From: Acidobacteriota bacterium
Lineage (GTDB): Bacteria > Actinomycetota > Acidimicrobiia > Acidimicrobiales > Ilumatobacteraceae
Direction of reading: 5' to 3'
Length of the DNA stretch: 64,000 nucleotides
NCBI GenBank assembly: GCA_018970175.1
Contig: JAGWWV010000002.1
Coordinates: forward strand, 49,852-113,851
In this document: positions 29,515 through 39,042 of the stretch, one piece after another
Numbering within the stretch: the stretch's first letter is position 1
Layout of the letters: each line of letters begins with the position of its first letter
Position numbers and translations under genes: made by a program
The notes under the pieces: generated by a model
Database searches by the model: none
Seen by the model: only the letters and a program-made list of their open reading frames with translations
What the model was told of the DNA's origin: nothing

Positions 29515-30516
29515 ATGACAACGACCGAACCCCGCATCATGCCGATGGGCATGGCCATCAACGAGGCGATGGACGTCGCCATGGGTCTCGACGAGAAGGT
29601 GTTCCTCCTCGGTGAGGACATCGCCGAGCCGTCAGGTGGCGTGTACAAGATCACGAAGGGCTTGTCGACCAAGTACGGCACCGACCGTGTCCGCAAGACC
29701 CCGATTTCCGAGGCCGCGATCATCGGTGCGGCAGTCGGCGCGGCAATCGCCGGGTACAAGCCGGTGGCCGAAATCATGATCATGGACTTCATCGGCGTCT
29801 GTCTCGACCAGATCACGAACCACGCCGCGAAGATCCGCTACATGTCGGGTGGTCAGACGACCGTCCCCATGGTCATTCGTACCAGCGCCGGAGCCGGTCG
29901 CGGTTTCGGCGCGCAGCACTCGGAACTTCTCGAGGCTTTCGCGGTGCACTCACCCGGCATGAAGGTGGCGATTCCGTCGAATCCCGCCGACGCCAAGGGC
30001 CTCCTCATCAGTTCGATCTTCGACGCCGACCCCGTGCTCTTCGTCGAGCCGATGCTCATGTACTGGGACCCCACCTACGCAGGTGAAGTTCCCGCCGGCG
30101 ACTACCGTGTGCCGCTCGGCAAGGCGAACACCGTCGTCGAGGGCAAGGACGTATCGCTCATCTCGTACGGCCGCCAGGTGCACACGTGCAAGAAGGCCGC
30201 CGAAGAACTCGCCGCCGAGGGCATCAGCGCCGAGGTCATCGACCTGCGCTCGATCGTTCCCTACGACGAGGCTGCCGTCATGGCGTCAGTCACCAAGACG
30301 AAGCGCGCGGTGGTGGTACACGAAGCAGTCACCCGCTGTGGTTTCGGCGCGGAACTCTCGAGTCGTATTCACGAAGAGCTCTTCGGAACCCTCGCCGCGC
30401 CGGTTCAGCGTGTGGGTGGCAAGAACATTCCGATACCGTACGCGAGCAACCTCGAAAAGGCGTTCCTCCCGCAGGTGGCCGACGTCGTCGCCGCGGTGAA
30501 GCGCACCAACAAGTAA
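29515..30516 (+). CDS. 2-oxo acid / acetoin dehydrogenase E1 component beta subunit
   Basis: GEDIAEPSGGVYKITKGLSTKYGTDRVRKTPISEAAIIGAAVGAAIAGYKPVAEIM. Confidence 0.93.
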   Translation: MTTTEPRIMPMGMAINEAMDVAMGLDEKVFLLGEDIAEPSGGVYKITKGLSTKYGTDRVRKTPISEAAIIGAAVGAAIAGYKPVAEIMIMDFIGVCLDQITNHAAKIRYMSGGQTTVPMVIRTSAGAGRGFGAQHSELLEAFAVHSPGMKVAIPSNPADAKGLLISSIFDADPVLFVEPMLMYWDPTYAGEVPAGDYRVPLGKANTVVEGKDVSLISYGRQVHTCKKAAEELAAEGISAEVIDLRSIVPYDEAAVMASVTKTKRAVVVHEAVTRCGFGAELSSRIHEELFGTLAAPVQRVGGKNIPIPYASNLEKAFLPQVADVVAAVKRTNK

Positions 30517-30521
30517 ACGTC

Positions 30522-31193
30522 TCAGCCGATCGCGGCGAGGAGTTTTTCCATCTCGGCGATTTCGCCGTTCTGAGCCTTCACCATCGAGGTCGCCATGGCG
30601 CGCACCTCGTCGTTCGAACCGTGCATGGCAACGTGCTCGGCCATGTGGACGCCACCCTTGTGGTGGGCGATCATCAACTCACCGAAGAGCGTGTCGGCCT
30701 CGGGTCCGCGCGACTCGCGCAGGGACCGAAGTTCGTCGTCGGTGGCATAGCCCGGCATTTGTGCGAGGGGAGTGGGCTCGCCCATCCAACCCATCACCTG
30801 GTCGGTCTCGTTCGTCTCGGCCGCATCGAACTGTCGCAGCAGTTGCACCATGCGCCCCGATTCCGCGGACTGATTGACGATGATCTCGCGCGCGATGAGA
30901 CGGAGTGTGCCGCGCGATGCGGATCCTTCACCCATACCGGGTGCCGACACGTCGAGATAGATGAGGCTCATGTTGACGGCCTGTTCGTGATGGATGCGCA
31001 TGTCCTGCAGGAAGCCGATGTCCGACCCGTTCTTTTGACCCTTGCCGCGCGACTCACCGAAGACGAACCCACCGGCCGCGGCGAGGACGGCCGCGGCGAC
31101 GACCATCAACACGATGTTCACGGGGTTCATCCACCACGGCAGAACCATGGTGTCGGCGGCGGGCGGGCGGGCTTCGGCGGGGGAGTCGCTCAT
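30522..31193 (-). CDS. DUF305 domain-containing protein
   Basis: Single N-terminal TM; FLQDMRIHHEQAVNMSLIYL, LMIAHHKGGVHMAEHVA. Confidence 0.9.
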   Translation of the reverse strand: MSDSPAEARPPAADTMVLPWWMNPVNIVLMVVAAAVLAAAGGFVFGESRGKGQKNGSDIGFLQDMRIHHEQAVNMSLIYLDVSAPGMGEGSASRGTLRLIAREIIVNQSAESGRMVQLLRQFDAAETNETDQVMGWMGEPTPLAQMPGYATDDELRSLRESRGPEADTLFGELMIAHHKGGVHMAEHVAMHGSNDEVRAMATSMVKAQNGEIAEMEKLLAAIG

Positions 31194-31233
31194 GGTTCGT
31201 AGCCTGCCACCGAAAACGGGTAGAAAGTAGGCC

Positions 31234-31464
31234 ATGTCAACACCCATCAGCATCCCCAAGCTCGGCGTTTCGATGACCGAGGGCACCCTGGTCGAGTGGC
31301 TCGTCGAGGACGGTCAGGAAGTTGCACCCGGTGACGTGTTGTACCGCCTCGAAACCGACAAGGTCGAAAACGACATCGAAGCGCCGATCGCCGGAGTCGT
31401 GCGACTCACCGGTGAAGAGGGTGAGACCTACGAGGTCGGCACCCAAATCGGTTCGATCGAATAA
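31234..31464 (+). CDS. free-standing lipoyl/biotinyl-binding domain protein (E2 lipoyl domain-like)
   Basis: MSTPISIPKLGVSMTEGTLVEWLVEDGQEVAPGDVLYRLETDKVENDIEAPIAG; lipoylation ETDK motif; 76 aa only. Confidence 0.9.
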   Translation: MSTPISIPKLGVSMTEGTLVEWLVEDGQEVAPGDVLYRLETDKVENDIEAPIAGVVRLTGEEGETYEVGTQIGSIE

Positions 31465-31490
31465 TCAGCCCTTGCGCGCAACGCGTTGTT

Positions 31491-31580
31491 GATCGCTAGC
31501 CCTTGCGGGCTTGGCGTTGATGATCGCTAGCCCTTGCGGGCTTGGCGTTGTTGATCGCTAGCCCTTGCGGGCTTGGCGTT
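31491..31580 (-). repeat. tandem repeat, 31-bp unit x3 (plus degenerate fourth copy 31465-31490), hairpin-forming, containing the stop codon of the acyl-CoA dehydrogenase
   Basis: GATCGCTAGCCCTTGCGGGCTTGGCGTTGWT starting at 31491, 31522 and 31553. Confidence 0.95.
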
Positions 31581-32868
31581 GCGCCTCCGAGAAGGGGAGG
31601 TCCTTGTCGACGCGGGGTTCGGCAGGAAGACCCAACACGCGCTCGCCGATGATGTTGCGCTGAATCTCGTCGCTGCCACCTGCGATGCGGTAACCCGGTG
31701 CGCCGAGAATGTGCTCGCTCCACGCATAGGTGCCCCACTCGCCGTTGTCGACCACGACCTTCGCGCCGAGGATCTTTGCGATGACGTCGCCGGTCTGGGT
31801 CATGCCCGCGGTCCACATCAACTTGCCAAGCGAACCCTCGGGTCCGGGCGTCTGACCGGCGCGCATGCCGGCGGCAACGCGGCGGTTCGTGTACTGCGCG
31901 GTGCGCAGCGTGGCATACAGCTTCGCGATCTCCTGACGGATGATCGGATCATCGAGGACCCCGGCCCAGCGTGCAGCGGCGATGACCTGCTTGAACGAGC
32001 CGCCGGTGTGGCTGCTCGACGAGCTGCTGGAGTGGTCGCGCTCGAAGCCGAGACACGTGAGGGCGACGCGCCAGCCGTCACCGACCGGTCCGAGGCGGAA
32101 CTCGTCAGGAATGCGGGCGTCGGTGAGGAACACCTCGTTGAAGTTCGCACCGCCCGACATCTGCTTGATCGGACGAACCTCGACGCCCTTCCAGTCGAAG
32201 GGGACCATGAACGCGGTGAGGCCCTTGTGCTTGGGCACGTCGAAGTCGGTGCGGGTGATGGCAAGGCCCCATTCGGAGAAACGCGCACCCGAGGTCCAGA
32301 CCTTCTGGCCGTTCAGCACCCACTCGTCACCGTCGCGGGTTGCGCGGGTGGTGAGAGACGCGAGGTCGGACCCTGCGCTCGGCTCGGAGAAGAGCTGACA
32401 TCCGCAGATGTCCATGCGCATGATCGGCTTGCACCACTTCTCTTTCTGCTCGGGAGTGCCGAATGCGGCGACCGTCGGCGCGATGAGCCCCATCGAGGTG
32501 GGGGGAAGTTCGCCGGCGGACGGAATGACGAACTTGCGCTCTTCGGCCATGTAGGCGCGCACGTAGCTGGCCGGCAAACCGCGACCGCCCAGCTCCTCGG
32601 GCCAGTTGATCATGGCGTACCCGGCGTCGAACTTCTTGGCCTGCCACGCCTTCACCGCATTCAGGCGGGCGAGTTCCTCTTCGTCGGTGAAGTTGTGGAA
32701 GATCGCGACGTTGTCGGAACCCTCGCCCCACACGACCTCTTGGTCTTCTTCTTCCGCCTCGTTGATCTCCGGGAGCGGCTCGGCGTTTTGCTCGAGCCAC
32801 ACGCGGGCTTCCTTGCGGAACTGGTCGATGTCGGGGAGAGTGCTCACGGGCAAAACGCTAGTAGCCAT
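31558..32868 (-). CDS. acyl-CoA dehydrogenase
   Basis: QLFSEPSAGSDLASLTTRATRDGDEWVLNGQKVWTSGARFSEWGLAITRTD, GGSDEIQRNIIGERVLGLP. Confidence 0.92.
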   Translation of the reverse strand: MATSVLPVSTLPDIDQFRKEARVWLEQNAEPLPEINEAEEEDQEVVWGEGSDNVAIFHNFTDEEELARLNAVKAWQAKKFDAGYAMINWPEELGGRGLPASYVRAYMAEERKFVIPSAGELPPTSMGLIAPTVAAFGTPEQKEKWCKPIMRMDICGCQLFSEPSAGSDLASLTTRATRDGDEWVLNGQKVWTSGARFSEWGLAITRTDFDVPKHKGLTAFMVPFDWKGVEVRPIKQMSGGANFNEVFLTDARIPDEFRLGPVGDGWRVALTCLGFERDHSSSSSSSHTGGSFKQVIAAARWAGVLDDPIIRQEIAKLYATLRTAQYTNRRVAAGMRAGQTPGPEGSLGKLMWTAGMTQTGDVIAKILGAKVVVDNGEWGTYAWSEHILGAPGYRIAGGSDEIQRNIIGERVLGLPAEPRVDKDLPFSEAQRQARKG

Positions 32869-32974
32869 GCCTCGCCACGTTCCTCTTCGGCAGCCAAATA
32901 ACGGGCTCTGGACGGAGCATCGAACGTCCCCCGGGGTTCGTGACATCGGTCTCCGACTCAGTACGCTTCGCCGA

Positions 32975-33589
32975 ATGACCGCTGAAGCAATTTCCCCCTC
33001 GACCCCTGCAGTCCTCGCCGACCTCGTGCCCGGCCTGCGTTCAAAGGCAGCAGTGCGCAGCGCAGTGCTCGTCGTCGCCTTCGCCCTTCTCACCGCCGCG
33101 CTCGCCCAGGTGAAGATCTCTCTCGGTTTCACGCCGGTGCCCATCACGGGCCAGACACTTGCCGTGTTGCTTGCCGGGACCTCGCTCGGAATGAACCGCG
33201 GCGCGGCAAGCCAACTTCTCTACTGGATCATGGGCCTCGTGGGTCTGCCGTTCTACTCGGGCGGCGAAAGCGGCTGGGAGAGCGGCACCGGTGCAACCCT
33301 CGGCTACCTGATGGGCTTCATCGTCGCGGCCGCCGTCGTCGGCTACCTCGCCGAGCGCCGTCACGATCGCCAGGTTCTCTCGTCGCTGTCGGCAATGGCA
33401 CTCGGAACCGTCGTCATCTACACGATGGGTGCTCTGTGGTTGGCACACGACCTCGGCGTTCCGGTTGCGAATGGCGAGCAGAACGCGATCACCATGGGCG
33501 TGACCCCGTTCCTCGTCGGCGACCTCATCAAGATGGCAATTGCCGGTCTCGCCGCACCGGCGGTGTGGGCAACCGTCTCGAAGAAGTAG
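32975..33589 (+). CDS. bioY: biotin transporter BioY family protein
   Basis: KISLGFTPVPITGQTLAVLLAGTSLGMNRGAASQLLYWIMGLVGLPFYSGG. Confidence 0.9.
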   Translation: MTAEAISPSTPAVLADLVPGLRSKAAVRSAVLVVAFALLTAALAQVKISLGFTPVPITGQTLAVLLAGTSLGMNRGAASQLLYWIMGLVGLPFYSGGESGWESGTGATLGYLMGFIVAAAVVGYLAERRHDRQVLSSLSAMALGTVVIYTMGALWLAHDLGVPVANGEQNAITMGVTPFLVGDLIKMAIAGLAAPAVWATVSKK

Positions 33590-33655
33590 ACACCGGTGCA
33601 CCGCGGTGCGAACAACCGCTACAAGGAACGCTGAAACACACAAGGGGGAACGGCC

Positions 33656-35206
33656 ATGGCAGTCGTACTGTCCGATGCCGCACAAACCAAGCCGAACGAC
33701 ATCGCGATTCGTGACTCGTCGCGCTCGTTGACCTGGCGCGAACTGAATTCCACGATCAATCGCCTCGTCAACAACCTGAAGCCCCGCGACCTGGGGCCGA
33801 ACCGCCGCATTGCGGTCTATGCCGAGAACAGCGTCGAGACCGCTCTCGCCCACATGGGTGCACTGCACGCCGGGCTCAGCAGCGTGCCGGTCAACTTCCA
33901 CCTGAACGCCGAAGAAGCCGCGTACATCCTGAACGATTCGGGCACGCGTCTTTTGTTCACGGGTCCCGAGAATCTCGCCCGCGCGGTCGATGCGGTGGCC
34001 CAGTTGTCGACCCCGATACCGATCGTGGTGTGGCGAGTCGACGGCGCCCTGCCGGCCGGTGTCGAGTCGCTCGAGTCCCTCCTCGCGTCGTCGAGCGATG
34101 CCGAGCCAACCGACGACGTTCCGCCGCGGCCGAACATGCTCTACACCAGCGGTACCACCGGATTCCCCAAGGGTGTCGACCTGCCGCCGACGATGTTCGC
34201 CGGCGGCAAGAACATCGCCGAACACGTCGCGGTGCTCGGGGCCAACCGGTTCGCCGCGCTGGGTGTGCACCTCGTCGTCGGCCCGATGTACCACACGGGC
34301 CCACTGTCGGGTGTGCGCATTCTCGCCACCGGAACCCCGGTCGTCATCCTCGAGAAGTTCGACCCCGAACGCACGCTCGCGACGATTCAAGAGTCGAAGG
34401 CCGCAAGCAGCGTGATGGTGCCCACGCACTTCAAGCGCATGCTCGACCTGCCCGCCGACGTGCGGGCGAAGTACGACGTGTCGTCGATGAAGATGCTGTC
34501 GCACACCGGCGCCAAGTGTCCGGTTGACGTGAAGAAGCGGATGATCGAATGGTTCGGTCCCGTCTTCGTCGATGCCTACGGCGCCACGGAGGTCGGCACG
34601 GTGTGTTCGATCACCAGCGAAGACTGGCTCACGCACCCCGGCTCCGTCGGCAAGGTCATGAACCCACCCTTCACCCGCTGCATCGTCGTCGACGACGACG
34701 GCAACGAGCTTCCGCCGAATACGGAGGGTCGACTCTTTTTCGAGGACTCCACCGGTCGTGGCGTCGTCTACCCGAACGATCCCGAGAAGTCGGCCAAGGC
34801 CCATCTGCGGCCCGGCGTCTTCACGCTCGGCGAAATCGGCTACGTCGACGAAGACGGCTTCGTCTACATCACCGACCGATTCAGCGACATGATCGTCTCG
34901 GGTGGGGTCAACATCTACCCGGCGGAAGCCGAGAAGGTGATCATCGAACATCCACTCGTCGCCGACGTCGCCGTGATCGGCGTGCCCGACCCCGACATGG
35001 GCGAGGCGGTGAAGGCGCTCGTCGTTCCGATCGACATGAAGAACGCGCCCACACCCGAAGAGATCATTGCGCTGTGTCGTGGTCAGTTGTCGGGCTACAA
35101 GTGTCCGAAAACCGTCGAGATCGTCACGACCGTCGGTCGAACGGCGATGGGCAAGATCAACAAGCGCGAACTGCGCGCCCCGTACTGGGAGAAGCAACCA
35201 AAGTGA
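33656..35206 (+). CDS. acyl-CoA synthetase (AMP-binding)
   Basis: MLYTSGTTGFPKGV, DAYGATEVGTVCSI, YITDRFSDMIVSGGVNIYPAEAE. Confidence 0.93.
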   Translation: MAVVLSDAAQTKPNDIAIRDSSRSLTWRELNSTINRLVNNLKPRDLGPNRRIAVYAENSVETALAHMGALHAGLSSVPVNFHLNAEEAAYILNDSGTRLLFTGPENLARAVDAVAQLSTPIPIVVWRVDGALPAGVESLESLLASSSDAEPTDDVPPRPNMLYTSGTTGFPKGVDLPPTMFAGGKNIAEHVAVLGANRFAALGVHLVVGPMYHTGPLSGVRILATGTPVVILEKFDPERTLATIQESKAASSVMVPTHFKRMLDLPADVRAKYDVSSMKMLSHTGAKCPVDVKKRMIEWFGPVFVDAYGATEVGTVCSITSEDWLTHPGSVGKVMNPPFTRCIVVDDDGNELPPNTEGRLFFEDSTGRGVVYPNDPEKSAKAHLRPGVFTLGEIGYVDEDGFVYITDRFSDMIVSGGVNIYPAEAEKVIIEHPLVADVAVIGVPDPDMGEAVKALVVPIDMKNAPTPEEIIALCRGQLSGYKCPKTVEIVTTVGRTAMGKINKRELRAPYWEKQPK

Positions 35207-36063
35207 CGACGGCGGCCGGCAACGCAGCGAACAGCACGGTGTTGGCCGACGACCCGGCACCGCACGTTCGCCGGCTCACGCTGAACCGTCCCGAGAAGCG
35301 CAACGCGCTGTCGCACGCGCTGCGGTCGCGACTCTTCGAACTGCTGCGCGAGGCCGATGCCGATCCGTCGGTCCACGTCGTGATCATCCGCGGGGCCGGC
35401 AAGAGCTTCTCCGCGGGTTACGACCTGGCACAGGACAAGTCGGAAACTCCGCCATGGCCGATCAGCATCGCCGACGGCGCGTGGGCCCGGCACGTGCTTG
35501 CCGGTTGGTTCGAGATGATGGACATGGCGACACCGATCGTCGCCCAGGTGCACGGCTATTGCCTGGCCGGTGGCACCGAACTCGCAACGGCGTGCGACTT
35601 GGTCTACGTGGCCGACGACGCCCAGATCGGCTATCCACCGGTGCGGTCGATGTCGTCACCCGACATGGCGTGGCACCCTTGGTTGCTCGGCATGCGGCGC
35701 GCCATGGAAGCGATGCTCACGGGTGACTCGATGACCGGGGTCGAAGCGGTCGCAGCCGGGTTCGCCAACAGGGCATTCGCAGCCGACAGCCTGGATGCCG
35801 AAGTTCTGTCGATCGCCGAGCGGGTGGCAAAAGTCCCGCCCGACCTCCAGGCCCTGAACAAACGTGTCGTCCACCGGGCCATGGACGCGATGGGGATGCG
35901 CGATGGCATGCGCGCCACGGCCGACATCAACGCCCTCGGCTTCCACCAGCGCTCGAGCCGCGAGTACTTCGCAAAGTTCGCACAGGGTGTCACGAGGGCC
36001 CTCGATGCGAGAGACTCTGATTTCGGGGACTATCGAACGGGAGAGAAGGGGGAAATCAAGTGA
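35203..36063 (+). CDS. enoyl-CoA hydratase/isomerase family protein
   Basis: LTLNRPEKRNALSHALRSRL, IIRGAGKSFSAGYDLAQ, HGYCLAGGTELATACDLVY; GTGA overlap with preceding gene. Confidence 0.9.
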   Translation: MTTAAGNAANSTVLADDPAPHVRRLTLNRPEKRNALSHALRSRLFELLREADADPSVHVVIIRGAGKSFSAGYDLAQDKSETPPWPISIADGAWARHVLAGWFEMMDMATPIVAQVHGYCLAGGTELATACDLVYVADDAQIGYPPVRSMSSPDMAWHPWLLGMRRAMEAMLTGDSMTGVEAVAAGFANRAFAADSLDAEVLSIAERVAKVPPDLQALNKRVVHRAMDAMGMRDGMRATADINALGFHQRSSREYFAKFAQGVTRALDARDSDFGDYRTGEKGEIK

Positions 36064-37337
36064 CCATCAGCGAAGAAGCACAACAGGAACTCGGCGCCGA
36101 CATCACGAAGGTGAACATGGTGACACCCGAGGTTCTCGGCTGTCCGTACCACTATTACAAGCGTGTCCGCGACGAGGCGCCGGTGCACCAGACACCGATG
36201 GGTTTCTGGGCCGTGTCCCGTTACGAGGACATCATGACGATGGTCCGCGACCACGAGACGTTCTCGTCGCAGTCGATGACCAACGGCGCTTTCTCGCAGG
36301 TGCCGCCCGAGGCAATCGAAATTTCCAAGCGTGACTACAAGCGCGTCGACACTCTGCTGTCGAACGATCCTCCCTCGCACACCCAGTTCCGCTCGCTCGT
36401 CAACAAGGCGTTCCTTCCGAAGCGCGTTGCCCAGCTGGAAGAGTCGATCAAGGGAATCACCAACGACCTCATCGACAAGTTCATCGATGACGGTCGTGTC
36501 GACCTGGTGTCGCAGTTCGCGATCTGGGTTCCGCTCACCGTCATTGCCGATGCCCTCGGAGTCGACCGCAAGGACATGCCGAAGTTCAAGAAGTGGAGCG
36601 ACGACTCCGTCGCCCCGCTGTCGGGGATGCTCTCGGCCGAGCGTCAGATCGAGTGCGCCCAGAGCCGCTTCGACCTCCACCAGTACATGGCGGCGTGTGT
36701 GCGCGAGCGCGAAACCGACCCGCGTGACGACCTGCTCACCGACCTCGTGCAGGCGCGATTCGACTCCGGCCCGCGTCAGGGTCAGGGTCTCGAGATCGAC
36801 GAGATGCTGAGCATCATCGACCAGGTTCTGGTCGCCGGCAACGAGACCACCACCAATCTCATCGCGATGGCCATGCAGCATCTCATCGAGAACCCCGACC
36901 AGATGGCGAAACTGCGCGCCAACCCGGGCCTCGTCCCGAACATGGTCGAAGAGGCATTGCGTCTCGAGGCACCCGTCCAGATGCTTCCGCGCTTTTGCAC
37001 GAAGGATGCCGTCGTCGGTGGCGTCGAGGTGCCGAAGGGGTCGATTCTCATGGCGATGTACGGCAGCTCGGGCCGCGACGAGCGCAAGTTCCCGAACGCC
37101 GACAAGTTCGATGTCGAGCGCGACAACGCGCGTACGCACATGGCCTTCGGTCAGGGACCGCACTTCTGCGTCGGCGCGGCACTCGCGCGCAGTGAGGCGC
37201 GCATCGCATTCGAGCTACTGCTCAGCCGTCTCGACAACATCGCCTTCGCACCCGTCGAGGAAGTGACACACCGCGAGTTGTCGATGACGTTGCGCGGCCT
37301 CACCAAACTCGAACTCACGTTCACGAAGATCAAGTGA
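36060..37337 (+). CDS. cytochrome P450
   Basis: VAGNETTTNLIAMAM I-helix, EEALRLEAP, FGQGPHFCVGAALARSEARI heme-binding. Confidence 0.95.
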   Translation: MTISEEAQQELGADITKVNMVTPEVLGCPYHYYKRVRDEAPVHQTPMGFWAVSRYEDIMTMVRDHETFSSQSMTNGAFSQVPPEAIEISKRDYKRVDTLLSNDPPSHTQFRSLVNKAFLPKRVAQLEESIKGITNDLIDKFIDDGRVDLVSQFAIWVPLTVIADALGVDRKDMPKFKKWSDDSVAPLSGMLSAERQIECAQSRFDLHQYMAACVRERETDPRDDLLTDLVQARFDSGPRQGQGLEIDEMLSIIDQVLVAGNETTTNLIAMAMQHLIENPDQMAKLRANPGLVPNMVEEALRLEAPVQMLPRFCTKDAVVGGVEVPKGSILMAMYGSSGRDERKFPNADKFDVERDNARTHMAFGQGPHFCVGAALARSEARIAFELLLSRLDNIAFAPVEEVTHRELSMTLRGLTKLELTFTKIK

Positions 37338-37377
37338 TCTCGTCCGTTTCCCCGGAAGCACATCGAAAGGGACCCGC

Positions 37378-38223
37378 ATGGCAGTCGACCTGAAGGATCT
37401 GAAGACCATCCATTACGAGGTCGAAAACCCGGGGGAGAACGGCATCGCCATCGTCACCCTCGACCGCCCCGAGGCGCGCAACGCACAGAACAAGCGCATG
37501 ACCTACGAGCTCGAGGCCGCATTCACCGATGCCGCGCGCCGCAGCGATGTGAAGGTCATCGTGTTCCGCGCCGAGGGCCCGCACTTCTGTTCGGGCCACG
37601 ACATGCGCGACACCGAGAGCCACAAGGAATTCAGCCTCGTTTTTCCGTACGGCGGATTCGGCCGCGAGGGTCAAGAGGGGCACATGGCGTGGGAAGAAGA
37701 GGTCTACTTCAACATGTGCTGGAGGTGGCGCAACCTCCCCAAGCCCGTCATCGCCGCCGCGCAGGGCAAGACGATTGCGGGCGGACTCATGCTGTTGTGG
37801 ATCGCCGACGTGATCATTGCTTCCGAGGATGCGATGTTTTCCGACCCGGTCGTTGGCATGGGCGTGAACGGTGTCGAGTACTTCGCGCACCCGTGGGAAG
37901 TGGGGCCGCGCAAGGCGAAGGAAATGCTGTTCACCGGTGAGTGGTTGACCGCGCACGAGGCGATGCAGTGGGGCATGGTGAACAAGGTCGTGCCGAACGA
38001 CAAGTTGCGTGATGCGGCGCTCGACATGGCGCGCACGATTGCCAAGCGTCCGTCGTTTGCACTGAAGCTCGCGAAGGAAAGCGTCAATCAAACACTCGAA
38101 GCCCAGGGTCAATGGAACGCGCTGCGCACCGCGTTCGTTCACCAGCATCTGGCGCACTCGCACAACCGCGTGAAGTACGGCATGCCGGTCGATCCGGGGC
38201 CGTCCAACCGCAAGAAGGACTGA
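37378..38223 (+). CDS. enoyl-CoA hydratase/isomerase family protein
   Basis: IVTLDRPEARNAQNKRMTYELEAA, GPHFCSGHDMRDTES, QGKTIAGGLMLLWIADVIIAS. Confidence 0.92.
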   Translation: MAVDLKDLKTIHYEVENPGENGIAIVTLDRPEARNAQNKRMTYELEAAFTDAARRSDVKVIVFRAEGPHFCSGHDMRDTESHKEFSLVFPYGGFGREGQEGHMAWEEEVYFNMCWRWRNLPKPVIAAAQGKTIAGGLMLLWIADVIIASEDAMFSDPVVGMGVNGVEYFAHPWEVGPRKAKEMLFTGEWLTAHEAMQWGMVNKVVPNDKLRDAALDMARTIAKRPSFALKLAKESVNQTLEAQGQWNALRTAFVHQHLAHSHNRVKYGMPVDPGPSNRKKD

Positions 38224-38261
38224 GCCCCCAACTACCCTGACCGTTGGGTAACGAAGGGGCG

Positions 38262-38951
38262 ATGGTCGCGGTGGGCAAGACAGTCGAAAAAGCAGTCGAA
38301 AAGTCGACGATGCGCAAGCTCGGTCGCCCGCGCGATACCGACTCGGTCGAAACACGCGCCAGGCTTCTCGCCGCGGCGCGCACGTGTTTCGGCGAAAACG
38401 GTTTCGAGCGCACGACGAATGCCCAGATTGCCGAGGTGGCCGGCATCACGTCGGCCGCGATCTACCACTACTTTCCGTCGAAGATCGATCTCTATGCGGC
38501 CGTGTTCGAAGAGGTGCAGGAGTTCATCTATGCCGAGATCGAAAAAGGGATCGAACCCCATCTGACCCTCGTCGACCGATTCTCCGCGGCCCTTGACGTG
38601 TCGGTGCGCATCAACCGTGACGACCCGTCGATTGCGGGCTTCGTCGTCGACGTCGCCTACGAAGTTCAGCACCACCCGGAGCTTTTTTCGTTCGTCGAAC
38701 CCCAGCGTCAGCGCAGTGCGAACCTGGTCAAGCGGCTCTGCGACGATGCCTTCGCGAACGGTGAGGTGCGTGGCGACATTCCCCAAGAGGCCCTCGAGGA
38801 TCTCTTGTCGGTGTTGCTCTCGGGCCTCCTGCGCTTTTCCACTCTCATCAACAACTCGCCCCGCCATGCCGCGACGGTCGAGGTGTTGAAGACCATGCTG
38901 CGGTCGGCCGACACTTTTGCGGTACCCGCCGCGCCCGCCATCGGCAACTAG
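38262..38951 (+). CDS. TetR/AcrR family transcriptional regulator
   Basis: RARLLAAARTCFGENGFERTTNAQIAEVAGITSAAIYHYFPSKIDLYAAVFEE. Confidence 0.92.
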   Translation: MVAVGKTVEKAVEKSTMRKLGRPRDTDSVETRARLLAAARTCFGENGFERTTNAQIAEVAGITSAAIYHYFPSKIDLYAAVFEEVQEFIYAEIEKGIEPHLTLVDRFSAALDVSVRINRDDPSIAGFVVDVAYEVQHHPELFSFVEPQRQRSANLVKRLCDDAFANGEVRGDIPQEALEDLLSVLLSGLLRFSTLINNSPRHAATVEVLKTMLRSADTFAVPAAPAIGN

Positions 38952-39042
38952 CCCCCGGGGCAACGGGCGGGAATCGGGGGTCGCGAATCAGGGGAGGAAA
39001 GCGGACTCGCAGGTCGGTTGTCCAGCCTGCGAGAATGAGCCC

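Noticed and set aside
27606-29816. 736-aa minus-strand ORF
   Set aside because: Antisense to well-supported alpha/beta hydrolase and E1 genes; charged Arg/His/Glu-rich translation typical of high-GC shadow ORFs.
31465-31580. CRISPR array or REP/BIME element
   Set aside because: No spacers, contiguous 31-bp period, and unit derives from the adjacent gene end; sequence unrelated to the other array in the window.
33041-35260. 739-aa minus-strand ORF
   Set aside because: Antisense shadow of bioY and AMP-binding genes.
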